Below, in pieces: positions 1 to 8,432 of a stretch of 64,000 nucleotides of DNA. The notes below the pieces were generated by a model that saw only the letters and a list, made by a program, of their open reading frames with translations, ran no database searches and was not told the origin of the DNA. Where the stretch lies: contig NZ_LT838272.1 in the NCBI RefSeq assembly GCF_900176005.1, positions 248,001 through 312,000 of the forward strand, read 5' to 3'. A program made the translations under genes and the position numbers. The DNA comes from Thermanaeromonas toyohensis ToBE. Its GTDB lineage: Bacteria; Bacillota; DSM-521; Neomoorellales; Neomoorellaceae. Numbering within the stretch: the stretch's first letter is position 1; each line of letters starts with the position of its first letter.

Positions 1-1
1 T

Positions 2-745
2 CTAGATACTTTAATCCAAGCTTATCGCCTAGCGGAGGATGAACGGGTGAGACTCCCGGTAATGGTGCATTATGAAAGCTATATTCAGTCCCATACCCGC
101 GAAGTAGTGGAGGTTCCGGCTGCAGAAGATGTAGATAAATTTTTACCTTTATACCGCCGGCCGGCTCTAGATGTTAATAACCCGCAAGCAGTAAATGTAG
201 TCACCGGGCCCGACTTGTATATGGACTATAAGTACCAGCAGGATAAGGCCCTACAGGATGCTGCGGGAGTGCTTCGTGAGCTAGATCTTGCTTATGCTGA
301 ATTAACTGGCCGGAGCTGGGGGGGAACGTTAAAGGGTTACCAGTTGGAAGGTGCACTGCATATCTTCGTTACCATGGGATCGCTAGCCAGCACATGCCGC
401 GAAGCGGTAGATGTTCTACGGGGAGAGGGTTTACCAGTGGGGCTGTTAAAGGTACGGGCCTTCCGCCCCTTCCCCAGGGAGGAAGTGCGGTTCCTTTTAA
501 GGGAGGCTCGCTCGGTAACGGTTTTGGATAAAAACATTGTTTACGGTTCGGGAGGAGCCTTGGCTAGGGAGGTGCGGGCTTCTCTGTACGGGCTAGCCCC
601 AGGACCTTCTGTCTATAGTTACATTGCCGGTCTCGGTGGCCGGGATGTAACTTTAGAAGATGTAATCCGCATCTACAAGAGAGTAGAGGAAAAAGTTAAA
701 GCCAACCAGGAACCTGTATCCTACGAGTGGTATGGAATAGAGTAA
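2..745 (+). CDS. 2-oxoacid:ferredoxin oxidoreductase alpha subunit, C-terminal part (5' cut by window)
   Basis: Oxidative decarboxylation of a 2-oxoacid (pyruvate or relative) to acyl-CoA with ferredoxin reduction; this chain carries the pyrimidine-binding and C-terminal domains. The frame is open from base 2 (LDTLIQAYRLAED), before the first possible start GTG at 47, so the gene begins outside the window. The stretch PVMVHYESYIQSHTREVVEV and the end SYIAGLGGRDVTLEDVIRIY are the usual PorA-like C-terminal landmarks. It sits 16 bp before the beta-subunit gene, so the two are one operon. The substrate cannot be fixed from this half; pyruvate is only the commonest case. Family assignment is firm, substrate is not. 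Confidence 0.88.
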   Translation, partial: LDTLIQAYRLAEDERVRLPVMVHYESYIQSHTREVVEVPAAEDVDKFLPLYRRPALDVNNPQAVNVVTGPDLYMDYKYQQDKALQDAAGVLRELDLAYAELTGRSWGGTLKGYQLEGALHIFVTMGSLASTCREAVDVLRGEGLPVGLLKVRAFRPFPREEVRFLLREARSVTVLDKNIVYGSGGALAREVRASLYGLAPGPSVYSYIAGLGGRDVTLEDVIRIYKRVEEKVKANQEPVSYEWYGIE

Positions 746-761
746 CAGGAGGTAGCTTAAA

Positions 762-1610
762 GTGGATTTATTTACAGGGGGACATATGGGTTGCCGCGGA
801 TGCGGGGCGGCTATTGCTGTGCGCCAGGCTATGGAGGCCCTGGGTCCGCGTACTATTATTGTGATACCCGCCTCTTGTATGGCCACTATAGGGGGGTCAG
901 GGTTAAAGACCGCCTGGCGTATCCCCTTCTACCATTCCCTTTTTGAGTGCGCTCCAGCGGTGGCTTCTGGTATCCGGGCGGCTTTAGAGGTGCAGGGAAT
1001 AAAGGGGGTAAACGTGGTTTCTTGGGCGGGAGATGCCGGGACGGCGGACATCGGATTTCAATCCTTAACTGGTGCTGCTGAACGGGAGGAGGATATAATA
1101 CACGTCTGCTACGATAACGAAAGTTATATGAATACTGGCGGCCAGGCAGGGGGGACTACACCCTTTAGGGCTTGGACTCCTGATACGCCTTCCGGCAAGA
1201 CGACACGGCATAAGGATATGCTGGCCATCATGGCTGCCCACCGGCCAGCCTATCTAGCTACGGCTTCTATCGCCTATCCGCAAGATTTCATAGACAAACT
1301 CAAACGGGCTAAAGAAATCAAAGGTTTCCGTTATATTCACGTCCTGGCTCCCTGCTACCGTGGCTGGGGAATAAAGGAAGAGGAGACGGTAGAAATGGCT
1401 AGGCTAGCGGTGGAATGCGGTCTCTGGGAACTATACGAAATTAGGGCGGGGGAGCGACGGGTCACCGTAATCCCGGAGCGCCGGGTACCAGTGCGGGAAT
1501 ACCTCCTCAGGCAGCAACGCTTCCGTACTCTTAGTGAAGAGGATTTAGCTTTCTTCCAGGTAGAGGCAGGCTTTTTAACCAACTTGTCAGGAGGGGAAGG
1601 TGCTCTTTAA
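762..1610 (+). CDS. 2-oxoacid:ferredoxin oxidoreductase beta subunit
   Basis: Thiamine-diphosphate-binding subunit, 282 aa, the usual size for PorB-like chains. GTG start with AGGAGGT about 8 bases upstream. The cysteines of the proximal [4Fe-4S] cluster are visible at C11, C14 (CRGCG), C39 (PASC) and in LAPCYRGW near residue 198. The ThDP/Mg motif is GDAGTADIG followed by YDNESYMNTGGQ; GDG is altered to GDA, which occurs in this family. Translationally close to the alpha gene and followed after 79 bp by a short gamma-like gene. No separate ferredoxin-like delta subunit is seen downstream; it may lie upstream of the window. Substrate (pyruvate, 2-oxoglutarate or branched 2-oxoacid) undecided. 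Confidence 0.9.
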   Translation: MDLFTGGHMGCRGCGAAIAVRQAMEALGPRTIIVIPASCMATIGGSGLKTAWRIPFYHSLFECAPAVASGIRAALEVQGIKGVNVVSWAGDAGTADIGFQSLTGAAEREEDIIHVCYDNESYMNTGGQAGGTTPFRAWTPDTPSGKTTRHKDMLAIMAAHRPAYLATASIAYPQDFIDKLKRAKEIKGFRYIHVLAPCYRGWGIKEEETVEMARLAVECGLWELYEIRAGERRVTVIPERRVPVREYLLRQQRFRTLSEEDLAFFQVEAGFLTNLSGGEGAL

Positions 1611-1689
1611 CCTCCATCCCTATAGTTGCAAAAGTCTACCTCAAAGTTAGTGGATAACACCGGAGGCTCTTTTTAAGGGAGGCAGGAGG

Positions 1690-2118
1690 ATGATAGAAAT
1701 ACGTTTTCACGGCCGTTATGGCCAGCCAGTTACACCTTGGGCCATGGCCATAGCGGAGAAGGCCTTAAAACAGGGATATTATGTTCAGGTGTTTGAAAAC
1801 TTCGGTGCTTTCCGTCCGGGAGCGCCCTTGCATACTACGGTTAGAATCAGCGATACTTTCATTTACACTCGTTCCTCGAATAAGACTACACCCGATATAG
1901 TAGTGGTGCTGGATAACAGCCTTTTTAACGTTGTCGATGTTACCCAGGGGCTTAAAAAAGGAGGAGTAGTAATAGCTGCTGGGCTGTCCCAAGAAGTAGC
2001 CGGGATGGGGGGTTATAGATTCCTTTCGTTAGAATTACCTCCCGGTGCAGAGCTTAAAGAGCGCGAGGCGAGTTTATGGCAGGCTTTAGCCGGACTGTTA
2101 ACTTGTAACATGTGGTGA
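1690..2118 (+). CDS. Degenerate/short 2-oxoacid oxidoreductase gamma-like subunit
   Basis: 142 aa against about 180 in ordinary gamma subunits. The N-terminus MIEIRFHGR and the middle FGAFRPGAPLHTTVRISD match the gamma fold (usual FGxERRGAPV). The hallmark GGQG after the first strand reads YGQP (residues 10-13), and the C-terminal third that normally holds the NTAMLG segment is missing. ATG start behind GGGAGGCAGGAGG. The end overlaps the longest reading of the next gene by 7 bp. It may be a structural gamma remnant in a specialised complex, or a decaying gene; the uninterrupted frame and good ribosome site favour expression. Family assignment is by pattern, function inferred. Confidence 0.7.
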   Translation: MIEIRFHGRYGQPVTPWAMAIAEKALKQGYYVQVFENFGAFRPGAPLHTTVRISDTFIYTRSSNKTTPDIVVVLDNSLFNVVDVTQGLKKGGVVIAAGLSQEVAGMGGYRFLSLELPPGAELKEREASLWQALAGLLTCNMW

Positions 2119-2129
2119 GGCTTCAGGCT

Positions 2130-3308
2130 ATGCATTTCATCCACCGTATATTAGCTGTAGCTGCTGGCCGGGAAAAGGTAGAAAGCGGCGAAGTTATTAA
2201 GGTACCAGTAGATCTAGCTTTGGGGCATGACGGGACAGCGGAGAAGGTGCTCACCCATTGGCCTCCGGGTGGTAAGGTAAGCATCCCCCAAAAGACTGTG
2301 TTTACTTTAGATCATCTTTTACCGGCCCCTACTGTAGAAGCGCGGGAGTTGCACAGGCGTCTTCTAGAGTTTGGACGGGAACAAAATATATATGTATTAG
2401 CCCGAGGTGAAGGAGTTCTTCATCAGGTAGTAGCGGAACAATTTACTCCCCGGCGGGGATGGATAATAGCCGGTGCTGATGGCCATGTAGCTACGTCCGG
2501 GGCTTTTGGCGCCTTAGCCTTTACCGTTAAACCCGAAGAATTAGTAGAAGTGCTTTTAACCGGTAACCTGTTAGTACGGGTACCTCCGGTATATACGGTA
2601 GAAGTTGGGGGCCGCCTGCCAGCGGGGGTAACAGCACGGGATTTAGCCCTAGAAGTATTGAGGAATTTAGACCGCGAAAGAATCCAAGGGGCGGCTTTGG
2701 TCTTTCAAGGAGAAGGGGTGTGGACTTTAAGTACCGCTAGCCAGATGGCTTTATGTAACCTTATAGGGGAAACAGGTGCAACGACGGGGTTAGTGATACC
2801 ACCAGAAGAAGTAGAGGTGGGAAGGGAGCCTGAACTGAAGGTAGAGGTGAGCAACCTTAAGCCCCTAGTAGCTTGCCCACCTTCCCCTTTTAACGTACGG
2901 CCCTTGGAAGAACTCGAGGGGTTGCCCATTAGCCAGGGGGTAGTAGGTGGGTGCTCCAGTGGACGGCTGGAAGATATAAGGGAATTGCTCTTAGGACTTG
3001 CTGGACATACAGTGCATAAGAATGTAACCCTTCTAGTTACTCCGGCTTCTCGGGAGATTTTAACTACTATGGAAAGGGAGGGTTTGACCCAAATTTTACG
3101 GGAGCAAGGTGCCCTAATACTTCCACCGGGTTGCGGACCGTGTCCGGGTAAGCATTTAGGGCTTTTAGCTCCAGGAGATCGGGTTTTGGCTGCTACAGTA
3201 CGGAATACTCCTGGTCGTATGGGTGCTAGTACGGCAGAGATCTACTTGGCTTCTCCCCGGGCGGTAGGAGCAGCGGCTGCCGTAGGGTACCTCGTTAGTC
3301 CAGGGTAG
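2130..3308 (+). CDS. Aconitase / isopropylmalate dehydratase large-subunit family protein, divergent
   Basis: About 392 aa, length of LeuC/HacA-type large subunits lacking the swivelling domain. Start chosen at ATG 2130 because MHFIHRILAVAAG aligns with family N-termini and GGTGAGG lies upstream; ATG 2112 is an alternative that overlaps the gamma gene. Fe-S ligand cysteines are kept: one in VVGGCSSGR and two in GCGPCPGKHLG. The substrate loop usually reading GADSHT is GADGHV, so the conserved Ser is lost, and FTLDH keeps the His. No LeuD-like small subunit follows. It could be a homoaconitase-like isomerase, a hydro-lyase for another hydroxy-diacid, or inactive. Linked to the oxidoreductase upstream and a dicarboxylate carrier downstream. 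Confidence 0.82.
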   Translation: MHFIHRILAVAAGREKVESGEVIKVPVDLALGHDGTAEKVLTHWPPGGKVSIPQKTVFTLDHLLPAPTVEARELHRRLLEFGREQNIYVLARGEGVLHQVVAEQFTPRRGWIIAGADGHVATSGAFGALAFTVKPEELVEVLLTGNLLVRVPPVYTVEVGGRLPAGVTARDLALEVLRNLDRERIQGAALVFQGEGVWTLSTASQMALCNLIGETGATTGLVIPPEEVEVGREPELKVEVSNLKPLVACPPSPFNVRPLEELEGLPISQGVVGGCSSGRLEDIRELLLGLAGHTVHKNVTLLVTPASREILTTMEREGLTQILREQGALILPPGCGPCPGKHLGLLAPGDRVLAATVRNTPGRMGASTAEIYLASPRAVGAAAAVGYLVSPG

Positions 3309-3553
3309 CAAAAGATTAGCTTATTGTGCCTACAGGGTATGAGCTCTGGTGAAAGGGTTCATCGGTCCAGGGGGTAAAAGGCTTAACCTGTTCAAGGGTT
3401 CATCCCAATAGTGAAGGTAAGGTTAAAGCAAGGAGGTGAGGAGGGGAATTTTAGAGAGAAGGGGGTTTTACGGTTTAATAGGTTGCTTGGTTTTTAAAGT
3501 AAATTTTTTAAGGTAAATTTTAATCTAAACATTAAGGAGGGACTTTATAGAGG
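3309..3553 (+). other. Long leader/intergenic region before the carrier gene
   Basis: 245 bp without a gene. It holds two copies of AAGGGTTCATC (near 3353 and 3394), an imperfect long dyad GCTTAACCT / AGGTTAAAGC around the second copy, and, nearer the gene, a direct repeat AARGTAAATTTT at about 3496 and 3510. No known riboswitch class was recognised. It may be a regulated 5' leader of the MatC-like carrier. Confidence 0.35.
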
Positions 3554-4822
3554 ATGTCGGTGCCTGTAATTTCTTTGTTAGCCCTGATTTTTGTAATTGT
3601 TATTAGCTGTATTTTTCCTCTGAATATCGGCGCCATGTCCCTGGGATTATCCCTTCTTGTGGGGCATTATCTAGGTGGTGTTAAAATAGCCGAGATAATC
3701 AAAGGGTACCCCACGAATATATTCTTGATGCTAGCTGGTACTACGTATTTATTCGCCTTAGCCCAGGTGAATGGTACTTTAGAAAAAATTGTTAAGTACG
3801 CTATAAAGGGTGTACGGGGTAATGTAGCTATCCTTCCCATTATCTTTTTCTTCCTCGCCTTTGCCCTTTCCTCCATGGGCCCAGGCCAAATAACCATTGC
3901 TGCCTTGATGGCACCCATGGCCATGCTTTTGGCGGAGGAAGTAGGTATCAGCCCCTTGCTTATGGCCATTGTAGTGGGAAACGGTGGGCAGGCTGGCGCT
4001 ATGTCGCCTATCGCTCCGGCGGGGGTTATAACGGCAGGGTTAACTAGCAAGATGGGCCTTTCTGGAGTAAGCGGTGTCTTGTGGCTAAACCAGCTCCTGG
4101 GGCACTTTATTGTATCTGTGTTAGCTTACATCATTTATGGAGGGCTAAAACTATGGAAGGCTAAAGATACCGGCGAGCGGCAGGTCCTGGCTAACTTAGA
4201 GATCGAGCCCTTTACCCGCAACCAGTGGATAACCTTCATAGCCATTTTAGTGTTCGTTATAGGCGCCCTCTTCTTTAAGATGGATGTAGGACTGGGCGGC
4301 TTCCTTATCGGTACTATCCTCGCTCTATTTAAGATAGCTGATGAAGGTAAAGCCATTAAGCAAATGCCCTGGGGTACCATCTTATTTGTATGCGGCGTTA
4401 CGGTGCTTATCGAGCTGATGAAGAATATCGGTGGTATGGATCTTTTTGCCGGAATTATAGCTAGTGTTTCCACACCCTTCACCCTTACCTTAGTCACGGG
4501 TTTCCTGGCTGCGCTGATCTCTGCTTACGCTAGCACTATAGGTGTTATTTTACCAGCTTTCATCCCTATGGCTCCCATGTTGCTACAGAAGGTCGGGGCC
4601 CCTTCTACAGAGCTCATACCCTTGCTCTCTACTATTGTGGTTTGCGGCTTCCTTACCGATCTTAGCCCCCTTTCTACCACTGGCGCTATCTTTTACGCCA
4701 ATGCGGGCGAGAAGACCAACAAGCAAAAGCTCTTCCGGGATATGCTTATCTGGGGCTTATCCATGTCAGTAGTGGGAGCGGTGATAAGCTGGCTAGCCTT
4801 TACAGTCTTGCGGTTGCCGTAA
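3554..4822 (+). CDS. MatC-like dicarboxylate/anion carrier (12-TM membrane protein)
   Basis: 422 aa, strongly hydrophobic, roughly 11-12 transmembrane segments. The N-terminal half has the look of the dicarboxylate carrier MatC N-domain (SLC13/ion transporter superfamily): LNIGAMSLGLSLLVG, LMLAGTTYLFALAQVNG, then a GNGGQAGAMSPIAPAGV loop and a matching SAYASTIGVILPAFIPM loop in the second half, the paired re-entrant loops of such carriers. ATG start behind AAGGAGGGAC. It ends in a strong terminator. With an aconitase-type hydratase and a 2-oxoacid oxidoreductase upstream, uptake of a di- or tricarboxylate feeding that pathway is a reasonable inference; the actual substrate is not shown by sequence. 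Confidence 0.8.
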   Translation: MSVPVISLLALIFVIVISCIFPLNIGAMSLGLSLLVGHYLGGVKIAEIIKGYPTNIFLMLAGTTYLFALAQVNGTLEKIVKYAIKGVRGNVAILPIIFFFLAFALSSMGPGQITIAALMAPMAMLLAEEVGISPLLMAIVVGNGGQAGAMSPIAPAGVITAGLTSKMGLSGVSGVLWLNQLLGHFIVSVLAYIIYGGLKLWKAKDTGERQVLANLEIEPFTRNQWITFIAILVFVIGALFFKMDVGLGGFLIGTILALFKIADEGKAIKQMPWGTILFVCGVTVLIELMKNIGGMDLFAGIIASVSTPFTLTLVTGFLAALISAYASTIGVILPAFIPMAPMLLQKVGAPSTELIPLLSTIVVCGFLTDLSPLSTTGAIFYANAGEKTNKQKLFRDMLIWGLSMSVVGAVISWLAFTVLRLP

Positions 4823-4885
4823 AAAGTTAAAGATGCGCCGGGGAAAAAGAAAACTGGCTTGGGCAAACTTAAAGGTAGTAGTCTG

Positions 4886-4917
4886 CGCTGTGGAGAGAAT
4901 TCCACAGCGTTTTTTTA
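4886..4917 (+). terminator. Rho-independent terminator after the carrier gene
   Basis: Perfect 9-bp stem CGCTGTGGA / TCCACAGCG with loop GAGAAT, followed directly by seven T. The T run is only on the + side, so it ends the transcript coming from the left. Confidence 0.92.
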
Positions 4918-4919
4918 AT

Positions 4920-5393
4920 TTATTTTCCCCTGGTCTCAAAACGGAGCACTATCCGTGGCCGCTTAAGATTCGCCTTAGGTTCGGAGGGCGTTCCTGAGGG
5001 AATATAAAGAGAATGAGAACAGGAAGGGTCAATTTTCGGAGGTAACGCCTGGGGAGAAATTGGGCTTCCCGTAGGTGGTGCTGGAGGTGCTTCCGGGAGA
5101 GGAGGTATTTTTGGCGGTCTAGGTGGGGCAGGTGGATATAGAGGTAGCGGCTGAGTTCCGGGAAGAGGAGGGCGCTCAGGCGGATGCCTCGGGGCATGTA
5201 CTATGGTTAGGCTGTTTAGTATCATCTCTTCCTCACACCTTAGCTTCCCTTCCCGGTAAGTCCGTCGGCGGATCTCTGCCCGGGGGATATATGCAGAAAC
5301 CTCATGGGGCCAAGGGAGGCTAAATTTTCTTGTCATCTTCATCACTACGTGGCCTATTCTAATCTTTATTTCATCATAGGTAAAATGGCCCAT
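4920..5393 (-). CDS. Hypothetical proline-rich protein
   Basis: Not recognised. 157 aa, ATG start with GGGGGAG five bases upstream on the minus strand. Residues 1-65 are basic/mixed and could fold; residues about 68-125 are a proline-rich tract (repeats such as PPAPPRPPKIPPLPEAPPAPP cut into PP-x-x units), and the end is basic. No signal peptide or membrane segment. It fills the only sizeable gap between the carrier terminator and the divergently transcribed FAD dehydrogenase. Low-complexity composition means it could be a fortuitous frame; the good ribosome site and absence of any competing gene favour a real one. A surface or spore-coat role would be speculation. Confidence 0.45.
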   Translation of the reverse strand: MGHFTYDEIKIRIGHVVMKMTRKFSLPWPHEVSAYIPRAEIRRRTYREGKLRCEEEMILNSLTIVHAPRHPPERPPLPGTQPLPLYPPAPPRPPKIPPLPEAPPAPPTGSPISPQALPPKIDPSCSHSLYIPSGTPSEPKANLKRPRIVLRFETRGK

Positions 5394-5448
5394 TTTTCTC
5401 CCCCTTATTTATTGTATGCTTATTTAACTTAAGCTTCCCCCTAAAGCC

Positions 5449-5477
5449 TTGATCACTCCCTGGCCTTCTGTTACAAT
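5449..5477 (+). promoter_or_regulatory. Promoter for the FAD dehydrogenase-purA unit
   Basis: TTGATC, 17-bp spacer, TACAAT, about 75 bp ahead of the GTG start at 5555. Good sigma-A-type match, position sensible. Confidence 0.5.
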
Positions 5478-5554
5478 ATACCTGGCTTAAGGGCTGCTCC
5501 ATGTGTGAGAGGGGCTATTTTTTTGCCCTTAAGTTTCCCGAAGGAGGGGAAGAA

Positions 5555-6955
5555 GTGACCCAAAAGTATGATGTTATAGTTGTGGGTGCCGGGCCTGCCG
5601 GTATATTCGCGGCATTGGAGATGGTAAGATATGGGAGCGGCCTGAAAGTGCTAGTCCTGGAGAAAGGCCATGACTTGGAGCGGCGGCATTGCCCGTCTAA
5701 AGAGGGGGGGGTAGCCTGCCGCCATTGTTCACCCTGTTCTATGGTCTCCGGGTGGGGTGGTGCAGGAGCCTTCAGCGACGGTAAGCTTACCCTATCCCCT
5801 GAAGTGGGCGGCTGGCTAAGTGAGTATATACCGGAAAGGGAAGTAGAGTGTCTTATTGACTATGTAGATGGTATCTACCGTTCCTTTGGGGCACCGGAGA
5901 AAGTGTACGGTGGGCCGGAAGATGAGCGGATCGCTGAAATACAGAGGAAGGCAATACTTGCTGATCTTAAGCTCATTCCAGCTCCCATACGCCATCTGGG
6001 TACTGGGCGCACCCAGGAGATCCTCAAGGCCATGAAAGATTATCTCCTGGAAAAAGGGGTGGAAATAAGAACTGAGGAACCGGTAGAAGAGATCCTTATT
6101 ACCGAAGGCAGACGCATAAGAGGTGTGGTTACTAGGGCCGGTGAGGAGATAACGGCCCGTTATGTTGTACTTGCGCCAGGTCGACAGGGAGCGGATTGGC
6201 TGAGGAAGGTGGCTAACCGGTTAGGATTGGAACTGGCTGTCAATCCCGTGGATGTAGGTGTCAGGGTGGAAGTTCCGGCTGTGGTTATGGAACATCTAAC
6301 TGATGTCATTTATGAATCGAAATTTATCTTTTATTCCCGAAAATTTGATGACCGTGTACGTACCTTTTGTATGAATCCCCATGGTGAGGTGGTATTAGAA
6401 AACAACGAAGGGCTGGTGACAGTTAACGGCCACTCCTATGCTGACAAAAAAACCGATAACACTAACTTCGCTCTTCTAGTAAGTAAAACTTTCACTGAGC
6501 CCTTTAAAGAGCCCATCGCTTACGGCCGCTATATAGCCGGGCTGGCTAACCTCTTGGGAGGAGGGGTATTGGTACAGCGGTTAGGGGATCTCCTCTCTGG
6601 TCGGCGCACTACCCATGACCGCTTAAGCAAGGGGTTGGTAACTCCTACCCTCAAAGAAGCTACCCCGGGAGATCTCTCCTTGGTCTTTCCTTATCGTCAT
6701 TTGACTGCTATAGTAGAAATGCTGGAAGCCATGGACAAAATAGCTCCAGGAGTTTATTCTCGCCATACCCTTTTATATGGGGTTGAGGTCAAGTTTTACT
6801 CCTCGCGCCTTAAATTGAACTCCAACCTCATGACAGAGGTAGAAGGATTGTATGCTATAGGCGATGGGGCAGGGGTGACGCGGGGTTTGGCCCAGGCTTC
6901 CGCGGCCGGGGTGATAGCTGCGCGGGACATTTTGGCTAGGGAAGGCAAGGGCTAA
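5555..6955 (+). CDS. FAD-dependent dehydrogenase (COG2509-like)
   Basis: About 466 aa flavoprotein with an N-terminal dinucleotide fold (VVGAGPAGIFAALEM) and a C-terminal FAD segment YAIGDGAGVTRGLAQASAAG. The signature of this uncharacterised family is visible: a Cys-rich GVACRHCSPCSMVSGWGG followed by GAFSDGKLTLSPEVGG. GTG 5555 is chosen over ATG 5501 because AAGGAGGGG lies just upstream and the protein then begins at the first beta strand (TQKYDVIVVGAG). It precedes purA by 27 bp and probably shares its transcript. Physiological substrate unknown; related proteins are annotated as NAD(FAD)-utilising dehydrogenases. The cysteines could bind metal or act in redox, which is not demonstrated here. 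Confidence 0.85.
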   Translation: MTQKYDVIVVGAGPAGIFAALEMVRYGSGLKVLVLEKGHDLERRHCPSKEGGVACRHCSPCSMVSGWGGAGAFSDGKLTLSPEVGGWLSEYIPEREVECLIDYVDGIYRSFGAPEKVYGGPEDERIAEIQRKAILADLKLIPAPIRHLGTGRTQEILKAMKDYLLEKGVEIRTEEPVEEILITEGRRIRGVVTRAGEEITARYVVLAPGRQGADWLRKVANRLGLELAVNPVDVGVRVEVPAVVMEHLTDVIYESKFIFYSRKFDDRVRTFCMNPHGEVVLENNEGLVTVNGHSYADKKTDNTNFALLVSKTFTEPFKEPIAYGRYIAGLANLLGGGVLVQRLGDLLSGRRTTHDRLSKGLVTPTLKEATPGDLSLVFPYRHLTAIVEMLEAMDKIAPGVYSRHTLLYGVEVKFYSSRLKLNSNLMTEVEGLYAIGDGAGVTRGLAQASAAGVIAARDILAREGKG

Positions 6956-6982
6956 GGTAAATTTAAAAAGGCGGTGAAATTT

Positions 6983-8278
6983 ATGCCAGCAGTGGTTCTT
7001 GTTGGCGCCCAGTGGGGTGACGAGGGTAAGGGAAAGATTACCGATTATCTAGCCGAAAAGGCCGACCTGGTGGTACGCTACCAGGGGGGGAGCAATGCCG
7101 GGCATACCGTGAAGGTAGGAGAGGAGGAGTTTAAACTACACCTAGTACCTTCTGGGATCCTTTATCCAGGAAAAATCTGCATCATTGGGAACGGCGTAGT
7201 AGTGGATCCCCAAGTATTGGTGGCCGAACTAGAAGGCCTTGAGCGCCGCGGCATTGATACCTCTGGCTTACGCTTAAGTTACCGTGCCCATGTAATTTTA
7301 CCTTATCATAAAAGATTAGACGAGGTGGAGGAAGAGCGGCGTGGAGCTGGGCGCCTGGGTACTACCCGGCGGGGTATAGGGCCAGCTTATGTAGATAAGG
7401 CAGCTCGTATGGGTATCCGAGTCATCGATCTTTTGGATCCAGAAGAATTTCGGGAAAAGCTGGCCTTTAATCTTAAGGAAAAAAATGAGCTTTTTATCAA
7501 GGTTTACGGCTGTTCCCCTTATTCCCTAGAGGAAATCCTGGAAGAATACTTAGGGTATGCGGAACGTCTGCGGCCCTTGGTGGCTGATACGGGGCGTTTA
7601 ATAAACCAGGCCTTACGGGAAGGTAAGAAAGTGCTTTTTGAAGGTGCCCAGGGGACGCTCCTAGATCTAGACCAAGGCACTTACCCCTATGTTACTTCCT
7701 CCTATCCTGTGGCTGGTGGTGCTTGTATAGGAGCAGGGGTGGGGCCTAAAGCTATAGATGCTGTTATAGGAGTGGTCAAGGCTTATACTACCCGGGTGGG
7801 GGAGGGGCCCTTCCCTTCAGAGGCTAAAGATAATGCTAGCGAATACTTACGCCGACGGGGAGCAGAATATGGGACTACCACTGGACGGCCCAGGAGATGT
7901 GGGTGGTTGGATACTGTTATCTTGCGCCATGCTGTAGAAGTTAATGGTCTTACTGGGATAGCTTTGACCAAACTAGATGTACTTACTGGCTTAGATGTGG
8001 TGCGGATTTGTACAGGTTACCAGTATGGAGGCGAGGTATTATACGATTTCCCGGCCAGTCTTAAAGTCTTGCAAAAGTGTGAGCCTATTTACGAAGAACT
8101 TCCGGGATGGCAAGAAGATATAACCCAAGCGCATACCCTGGAAGAGCTTCCTCCTGCCTGCCGGGCTTATATTAGACGGGTGGAGGAATTAGTAGGAGTA
8201 CCGATAAAGCTTATAGCTGTAGGGCCCCGGCGTGATCAGACTATAGCGGTTACTAATATTTTTGGCCAGGAAGGTTAG
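6983..8278 (+). CDS. purA: Adenylosuccinate synthetase
   Basis: GTP-dependent joining of IMP and aspartate to adenylosuccinate, first committed step to AMP. 431 aa, the normal bacterial length. Hallmarks: [11 protein letters not shown] at residues 8-18 (catalytic Asp13), GSNAGHTV with the catalytic His, [12 protein letters not shown], and [13 protein letters not shown] near residue 300. ATG 6983 is chosen behind AAAGGCGGTG; a GTG at 6974 would add three residues. Cytoplasmic housekeeping enzyme. Followed by a clear terminator, so the FAD dehydrogenase-purA pair is a closed unit. Confidence 0.98.
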   Translation: MPAVVLVGAQWGDEGKGKITDYLAEKADLVVRYQGGSNAGHTVKVGEEEFKLHLVPSGILYPGKICIIGNGVVVDPQVLVAELEGLERRGIDTSGLRLSYRAHVILPYHKRLDEVEEERRGAGRLGTTRRGIGPAYVDKAARMGIRVIDLLDPEEFREKLAFNLKEKNELFIKVYGCSPYSLEEILEEYLGYAERLRPLVADTGRLINQALREGKKVLFEGAQGTLLDLDQGTYPYVTSSYPVAGGACIGAGVGPKAIDAVIGVVKAYTTRVGEGPFPSEAKDNASEYLRRRGAEYGTTTGRPRRCGWLDTVILRHAVEVNGLTGIALTKLDVLTGLDVVRICTGYQYGGEVLYDFPASLKVLQKCEPIYEELPGWQEDITQAHTLEELPPACRAYIRRVEELVGVPIKLIAVGPRRDQTIAVTNIFGQEG

Positions 8279-8318
8279 AAACAAATTGAGCTTAAAATCT
8301 CTCAAGGTGGTATTAGGG

Positions 8319-8348
8319 AATCCCGGAGGGCTACGGGATTCTTTTTTT
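8319..8348 (+). terminator. Rho-independent terminator after purA
   Basis: Stem AATCCCG / CGGGATT with 8-nt loop, then C and seven T. Confidence 0.9.
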
Positions 8349-8361
8349 GGAATTTATACAA

Positions 8362-8390
8362 TTGCATTGGGCAAGATAGAAGGATATAAT
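8362..8390 (+). promoter_or_regulatory. Promoter of the lactate-utilisation operon
   Basis: TTGCAT, 17-bp spacer, perfect TATAAT at 8385-8390. It lies between the purA terminator and lutC, 43 bp ahead of the TTG start. Confidence 0.75.
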
Positions 8391-8402
8391 TAAATCATCA
8401 GG

Positions 8403-8413
8403 TGGTCAGGCCA
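8403..8413 (+). promoter_or_regulatory. Candidate FadR/GntR-type operator
   Basis: TGGTCAGGCCA sits just downstream of the -10 box, over the expected transcript start. It nearly fits the TNGTNNNACNA pattern known for FadR-subfamily GntR regulators (one base off, GC in place of AC). The operon encodes such a regulator three genes downstream, so autoregulation is plausible but unproven. Confidence 0.45.
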
Positions 8414-8432
8414 ACACAAAGGGGGGCGGGCC

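Noticed and set aside
4949-5197. Alternative minus-strand frame within the proline-rich gene
   Set aside because: Same region read in another frame, without ribosome site or recognisable pattern.
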